This document shows positions 59,801 to 64,000 of a DNA stretch of 64,000 nt, in pieces (the first letter of the stretch is position 1; each line of letters opens with the position of its first letter). The stretch covers positions 8,870,501-8,934,500 of the forward strand of contig NC_090785.1 in assembly GCF_040054535.1 (NCBI RefSeq), written 5' to 3'. This stretch comes from Antennarius striatus (taxonomy: Eukaryota > Chordata > Actinopteri > Lophiiformes > Antennariidae). The translations under genes and the position numbers were made by a program. The notes under the pieces were generated by a model. That model searched no databases. It was not told where the DNA came from and worked only from the letters and a program-made list of their open reading frames with translations.

Positions 59801-61414
59801 GATAAAATAAACTTAAAATCCAATATTAAAGATGTACATTTTTCAATAAAAACAAAGTTGTTTGGAGTCATGGATGATGAAGTCCAAATTTAGTGACAGA
59901 CAGACTAATGTACTGTCTGACACATTTTCGTGGGACTTCTGTTTATCTTCACCCTGAAAACTAGGCTTGTATTCATGAAATCCTTTTCACCCACAGTAGA
60001 TGAGTCTCCAGTCTGTAGTTCATACCTCTGATACTTTTTCCAGCGATGGTACAAAGTAAACATCACACACAATGGCCAGAGCATGAAACATGTAGATAGC
60101 CTGTGAAAACACAGGGGACACATCACTGGCCTCATGTATCTGTGACAAAGCTTTTTTTCTTTTAATTTCTAAAATCTGTCATCGTTTGAGTTGATACTCA
60201 CACAGAAAACGTGAAGGAGCACCGCTCCATGTCTCTTCTGCTCCAGACTAAAGACATCTTCAGGGAAATCACTGACACCTGGAGAAGAGGTGGACAGACT
60301 GTCAACTGATCCCGCAGACGACTAAAACTGAAACAGTTTGTGATCAGCTGATCAATAGAAAAGTTAACTGACCTGACTTTTATATGTGATTTTGAAGGAC
60401 TTAGTCTCAAGAGTTAATTTGTTTTAAATTTTCCATTCATAAATAGACTGTTTAATTGTTGATTAAAAGATAAAGAGTATTTGTAAATTAATAATGAAAA
60501 TGATCAATTAATAATGAAAATGATCTTAATAATGAAAATGATATTTACTGCTTAACCTCAGATAATTTGTGTTCGAGTTTGTCGGATAGGTGTTGTGTTT
60601 TCAAGCAAAACAGACCGCTCAAGGCTTAACTTGTGACTGGACATAGAGTCATATAATTAAACCAGTTCAGCTCAATTATATTGTAATTCATTCATTCCTG
60701 TGACCTGTGCATTTTCAAATTTGAGACTCCTCACAGAAGTAAGTCCAGCATGACAAAACCGTGTAAGCAGAATTATATGGAGTCCTGCCACACAAATTAA
60801 CACATACGCCAAGTTTAAAAAAATAAAAAATCGCAGTGTGATGTGGTGTGACATTAATATGGCACAAGTTTGTCTGCACTGATCGGAGAATGTAATTTCA
60901 TCCCCAAATATTATTTTCTTGAAAGATCGATATAGTAATTTAAAAGATAATGTATTTGAGACACTTAAATGATCTGTTCTGTTTCTCAGACACAAAATGA
61001 CTTTAAAGAAAACTATTTTAATTTCTTTGACAATTAACCAAATCTATTCACCTCACAACAGAGCAAAAACATACTGCTTCTGTCCCGGTGCCCAAACAGC
61101 CAATCAGATCCGATCATACACGTAAAGAGAGGCTGGGAATCAGCGGGTCATTACGACAGGGCATCCACTTTGAACGGCTCCAGATGCACCATCCAACAAA
61201 TTCAGCATTCAGTTTCCTAGCAACCGGAACCCTTCAAAGGCTTAACTGTGTTTAAGCATCTCTACGTGCAATTTGACGAAATGAAAGATGAGAGGTAGAC
61301 AGATGCACGGAGGCAGTCCTAGATTGATTAATTTTGTACTGTCTCTAAACCCATCTTGAATCTGGACCTGGTAAAGTCAAACTGTGTTGGGCAGAAATAA
61401 ATCCTCTCTGCTGG

Positions 61415-61485
<71 letters not shown>

Positions 61486-61980
61486 ACACACACTGCAAAA
61501 TGTCTCACCAGATGTGGAAACAACATCAGTCTGGTTTTCTCCTGATTGCAGGATGGCATCTCTCTTTGACAAGGATATTCCATGATCCACAGTGGGTTTG
61601 TAGGTGCCTGCAGAGTGGGATTGAAATAAAGATACAAAGTGACTAAACATATTATTTATAAATACTGACGTTTCTGTGATGCACATCAAGTTTAACACAG
61701 CTTTCACCTGACTTGGGTATTTTTATTGACTGTGCACGACATACTAGTAACTAGTATTTTTTTTAACGCAAATTAGCTGTGATCCAACGTTTGTTTGTTT
61801 TTTTTTAATTCAGTTACGTAGTTGCAGACGAATAATTTTAGCGGACATCACGTTTGATTTTTCTTGAGACGCACCTGTAATACTGAAATAAAAGATCCAG
61901 GTGGCTGCAAGGAAGCCGACTCCACAGACGCACAACTGCGGAAGTAGGCGCGTCTGCCTCGGTCTCCTCGGCGCCCTCAT
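53405..61980 (-). CDS. slc24a3-like: NCKX-type Na+/K+/Ca2+ exchanger (SLC24A3/SLC24A4 group), complete, 17 coding exons
   Basis: Multi-pass membrane antiporter that exports Ca2+ plus K+ in exchange for Na+. Coding exons, minus strand: 61875-61980, 61509-61607, 60202-60278, 60026-60100, 59426-59510, 58559-58662, 58322-58396, 57784-57809, 57613-57666, 57361-57497, 57087-57256, 55314-55575, 54960-55126, 54754-54868, 54041-54153, 53709-53774, 53405-53515. Total 613 codons, all phases consistent. The alpha-1 repeat [13 protein letters not shown] (about 129-141) and alpha-2 repeat [13 protein letters not shown] (495-507) keep the acidic ion-binding residues. An N-terminal hydrophobic segment and an acidic, Glu-rich cytoplasmic loop in the 262-base exon fit the family. 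PHQLSFSEA and [14 protein letters not shown] favour NCKX3 over NCKX4. The C terminus stops at GFESL, short of the family's usual FNVFTFVNLP ending. Confidence 0.92.
54903..54945. repeat. Imperfect (GT)n tract between two NCKX exons
   Basis: A GT tract with GC and GA variants in the 91-base intron between exons 54754-54868 and 54960-55126, taking up nearly half of it. Confidence 0.85.
55891..55930. repeat. (GT)n with (GTCT)n end
   Basis: About 25 bases of GT grading into three GTCT units, in an NCKX intron. Confidence 0.9.
56590..56925 (+). mobile_element. tRNA-derived SINE, copy C (head degraded)
   Basis: The body matches copies A and B (GAGCTGGCAGTGGGAGGTGC, GAGGTGCCCTTGAGCAAAGC, AAGGAGCTGCCCGCCGCTCTACC without the intervening bases shown here in full). 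A (TG)n expansion at 56820-56851 sits where the other copies have short TG runs, and the tail is AATTTCCCCTACAGGAGATC then AATAAAATTC. It lies in an NCKX intron, opposite to the gene. Confidence 0.72.
59075..59378 (+). mobile_element. hAT (Charlie-like) non-autonomous remnant
   Basis: The left edge CCAAACTACGGTCCATTGGCC and right edge AAAAAGTTTGCCCACC resemble the ends of elements that normally begin CAGGGGTGGGCAAACT. GGCTAAC occurs on both sides and may be a decayed target duplication. It shares CCTGTCAAATTTTA-type wording with the fragment at 8185-8345. The right end is about 47 bases from an NCKX coding exon. Confidence 0.6.
60486..60542. repeat. 20-bp tandem repeat, about 2.9 units
   Basis: AATTAATAATGAAAATGATC repeated with period 20, in an NCKX intron. 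Confidence 0.85.
61418..61494. repeat. (CA)n microsatellite beside NCKX exon 2
   Basis: About 70 bases of CA, ending 14 bases from the exon at 61509-61607, on the donor side of that exon. Confidence 0.95.
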
Positions 61981-62480
61981 ACCGACAGCCGCCGCTGTTC
62001 TCCGGCTCTGCGCTCAGAACATCTCCACCGCTTTCCTCCGTCACACCAGTCCTCAGCTTTCAGACTAGATCCAACTGGCCCGTTGCTGTTTCAGTTTCAG
62101 ATTTCTCGTCTTGAATCAATTTTAGCTTCGGGGTCCACTCGCGATGAAGGGGGGATACGTTCGGCCTGTCATCAGCACCTCAGCATCCAGCATTAGTCTG
62201 CAGGACTAACGGGGAATCCGCGGCAACCACTTCCGACTCCAGCAGGCAGAACAACAGCGTTAGCTGGCTCTTTATCACGCATGGATTTATATCACCATCA
62301 ATACCTTCCTGAGCTCCCTTCTGCCTTTGACGCGATCCCCGTGTTGACAATCTCCCGTCTGGGAGGTGTGTTGGTATCACGAACGGCCACCAGGGCGCGC
62401 CTTCATCTGGGTGGGGCGACTGGCAACGGGCAGCACGACAAGGCATGAGCACCAGGGTTTGATGGAAATGACGGTGTCAC
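61981..62480 (-). promoter_or_regulatory. NCKX gene 5' UTR and CpG-rich promoter region
   Basis: GC- and CpG-rich sequence upstream of the start codon (61978-61980 in plus coordinates). Composition drops to AT-rich beyond about 62500. No TATA box is evident and the start of transcription is not resolved. Confidence 0.45.
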
Positions 62481-62937
62481 TGGTAGATTGAGCTCCTTTC
62501 ACTGTTATGAAAACTGAAGAGGTTCATTCTAACGACACTAGTTGAAATATAGACCGGGTTATTTCGAGTGTATCTCAAAACTATAATCAGATGGCTGCTA
62601 TCGATGAAATGAGACATTGATTGTTGCCCCTGGTTTTGTCCTAAATCAATTTTGGAAATATTTCAGTGATGTCTTGAAAAATAAAATTTAAAAAAAAATG
62701 GTCAAGGGACCTTGGAAATTTTAAGTTGTAGTAGATGAAATTGTAAAGGGACATGACGGTTTAAAACAGAATTAATTTCATTCAATGTATTTTTAGAAAA
62801 GCAATCAACATTTAGTTAAGAAAAAATAAAAATATTCAGGTATAAACTCAGGTGAGTAGAAACCATATTCATCTTTAAATACACAGAATCAGCAAGAAAA
62901 ACTGAGTTAACATGTCCATGGAAATAAAGTGGTTGGG
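62481..62937. other. Spacer between NCKX gene and the KASH-like gene
   Basis: AT-rich sequence. The part nearest 62937 is presumably 3' UTR of the minus-strand gene ending at 62938. Nothing else was recognised. Confidence 0.45.
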
Positions 62938-63789
62938 TCAAATGGGAGGTAAGGTGTTATAGTGGATGATGAAGAAGGGACTTGACATCAGGTCTGGACC
63001 GTTCCACAACAGTGTGATGGAAATAACAACAAAGGCCAAAAAGATGAGAATGAAGACAAACAGCAAAAAGAGTCCTGCTTTCTGGACTGTAGTCACCTTA
63101 CATCTGGCACACCTTAGACAATAGAAACAACAGGATTAAAAATTCATGAGGAGACTCTTAACACACCAGAGTAATTTTGTTATATTCTGATCTTTAATAT
63201 TTCCCTTGAAGTAAGAAGTACCTTTGAGTTTGAGTGTCCACAGGATGATTTTGAAATTTTAGCAGCTCCTCAGTATCAGTGTCCTCCTGCAGACGCAGGA
63301 AAAGAAATCAGTATTCTTATTGAATCTTATTTAACAATTTAATCTAAATCTAATTGGTGAGATAAGGAAATACAAGATGTACAATTTCTTCAGGGTCATG
63401 ATTACCATTTAACCTACCCTAATGGGAAAAATAAGCACATGTCATGCTTACAATTTCTATAATATACAAAGGATCTTTCATACATGTCTAAGATCTGTAG
63501 AGTCTGCCACACTAGTTTCTGGCCACACTCCTTCTGAGGAGGCCAGCTGTGTAATTTCCTCTGCAAAGGACAGCGGGGACAGGAGCAATCCTTCCTTTTC
63601 TTTAGCCACTTCGATTGTTACAGCGCTGGAAACAGCAAACACACAGCATTATGAATCCCAACGGATGATTCAACAAATGTCACGGCACATTTTACAGCAT
63701 GATGATCATGTGAGCCATGGTTACAGCGAAGCTTCATCCTGCCTGTCCTCCAACTGCTTTCTCAGCTCCCGATTGGTAAGCCTGAGATC
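62938..63789 (-). CDS. Tail-anchored coiled-coil protein with KASH-like C terminus (partial, last four exons)
   Basis: Minus-strand exons 63725-63789, 63484-63625, 63222-63286 and 62938-63112 join in frame (phases agree) for about 148 codons; earlier exons lie beyond the window. The first exon reads LRLTNRELRKQLEDRQDEA, a coiled-coil end. The next two are acidic and unstructured. The last holds RCARCKVTTVQKAG, one strong membrane segment (LFLLFVFILIFLAFVVISI) and a roughly 21-residue tail ending HYNTLPPI. A single C-terminal membrane helix followed by a short tail ending in Pro-Pro-X is the layout of KASH proteins, which anchor at the outer nuclear membrane and bind SUN proteins. KASH5 or LRMP/JAW1-like proteins are candidates. 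The family is inferred from layout, so the symbol is left blank. Confidence 0.6.
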
Positions 63790-63844
63790 CTGAAGTAAAG
63801 AAAGATGATCACACAACAAAACACACAAACATCTCTTGACATAA

Positions 63845-64000
63845 TCAATCAATCAATCAAGTTTTATTTATATAGCGCTTAACCATCGCAGCAGACATTT
63901 CACAGCGCTTTAACAGACAGAAAAAACCCAACTGAACTCTCCAGAGCAAGCATAAGCGACAGTGGCGGGGAAAAACTCCCTCGATGATGAAGAACCTCCG
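63845..64000 (+). mobile_element. Teleost dispersed repeat running off the window
   Basis: TTTTATTTATATAGCGCTTAACC, seen as TTTATTTATATAGCGCTTAA plus neighbours, then CACAGCGCTTTAACAGACAG and GGGGAAAAACTCCCTC, is a word order found in a very abundant fish repeat. It is preceded by a short (TCAA)n run. Confidence 0.65.

Noticed and set aside
61838..62044. Alternative upstream minus-strand start for the exchanger (MTEESGG frame)
   Set aside because: It is out of frame with the next exon, whereas the ATG at 61978-61980 continues in frame through all 17 exons.

Overview
The window is vertebrate nuclear DNA, almost certainly from a ray-finned (teleost) fish. Genes are split into many short exons with canonical GT/AG junctions. 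Introns carry long (GT)n, (GATA)n and (AAT)n microsatellites. The dispersed repeats are typical of fish: a tRNA-derived SINE, Tc1/mariner, Tigger/pogo and hAT remnants, and the common fish repeat whose end runs into ATGGATGGA. I see no bacterial, viral, CRISPR or operon-like content. All gene models below were assembled by eye from splice sites, reading-frame phase and remembered family motifs; no alignment was run.

Layout: (1) 308-12132, plus strand, ehd1, six coding exons, 532 codons, an endosomal-recycling ATPase. (2) 15731-16527, minus, map1lc3c, four exons, an Atg8-family autophagy modifier. (3) 20054-30582, plus, a Dapper/Dact-family Wnt-pathway scaffold, four exons, 1082 codons, with an unusual C terminus. 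(4) 32222-33870, minus, ttc9c, a small TPR protein. (5) 35186-42628, a repeat-rich decayed region holding a broken Tc1 element and a truncated, exon-duplicated, frameshifted remnant of a choline-transporter (slc5a7-like) gene, with a hAT element and a SINE in its former introns. (6) 43312-48833, plus, dpf2, eleven coding exons, 406 codons, a BAF-complex subunit. (7) 53405-61980, minus, an NCKX3/NCKX4-type exchanger, 17 coding exons, 613 codons. (8) 62938-63789, minus, the last four exons of a tail-anchored protein ending in a KASH-like motif; the rest lies beyond the window.

The genes do not form a functional pathway; they are an ordinary syntenic block. In human, EHD1, DPF2 and TTC9C lie on 11q12-q13, while relatives of other members (EHD2, DACT3, KASH5) lie on 19q13, which suggests an ancient duplicated block. 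The items most worth following up are the slc5a7-like remnant with its point-mutated duplicate exon, the Dact protein lacking the family's terminal PDZ ligand, the KASH-like tail gene at the right edge, and several nested or microsatellite-linked repeats. I found no convincing novel biological system.
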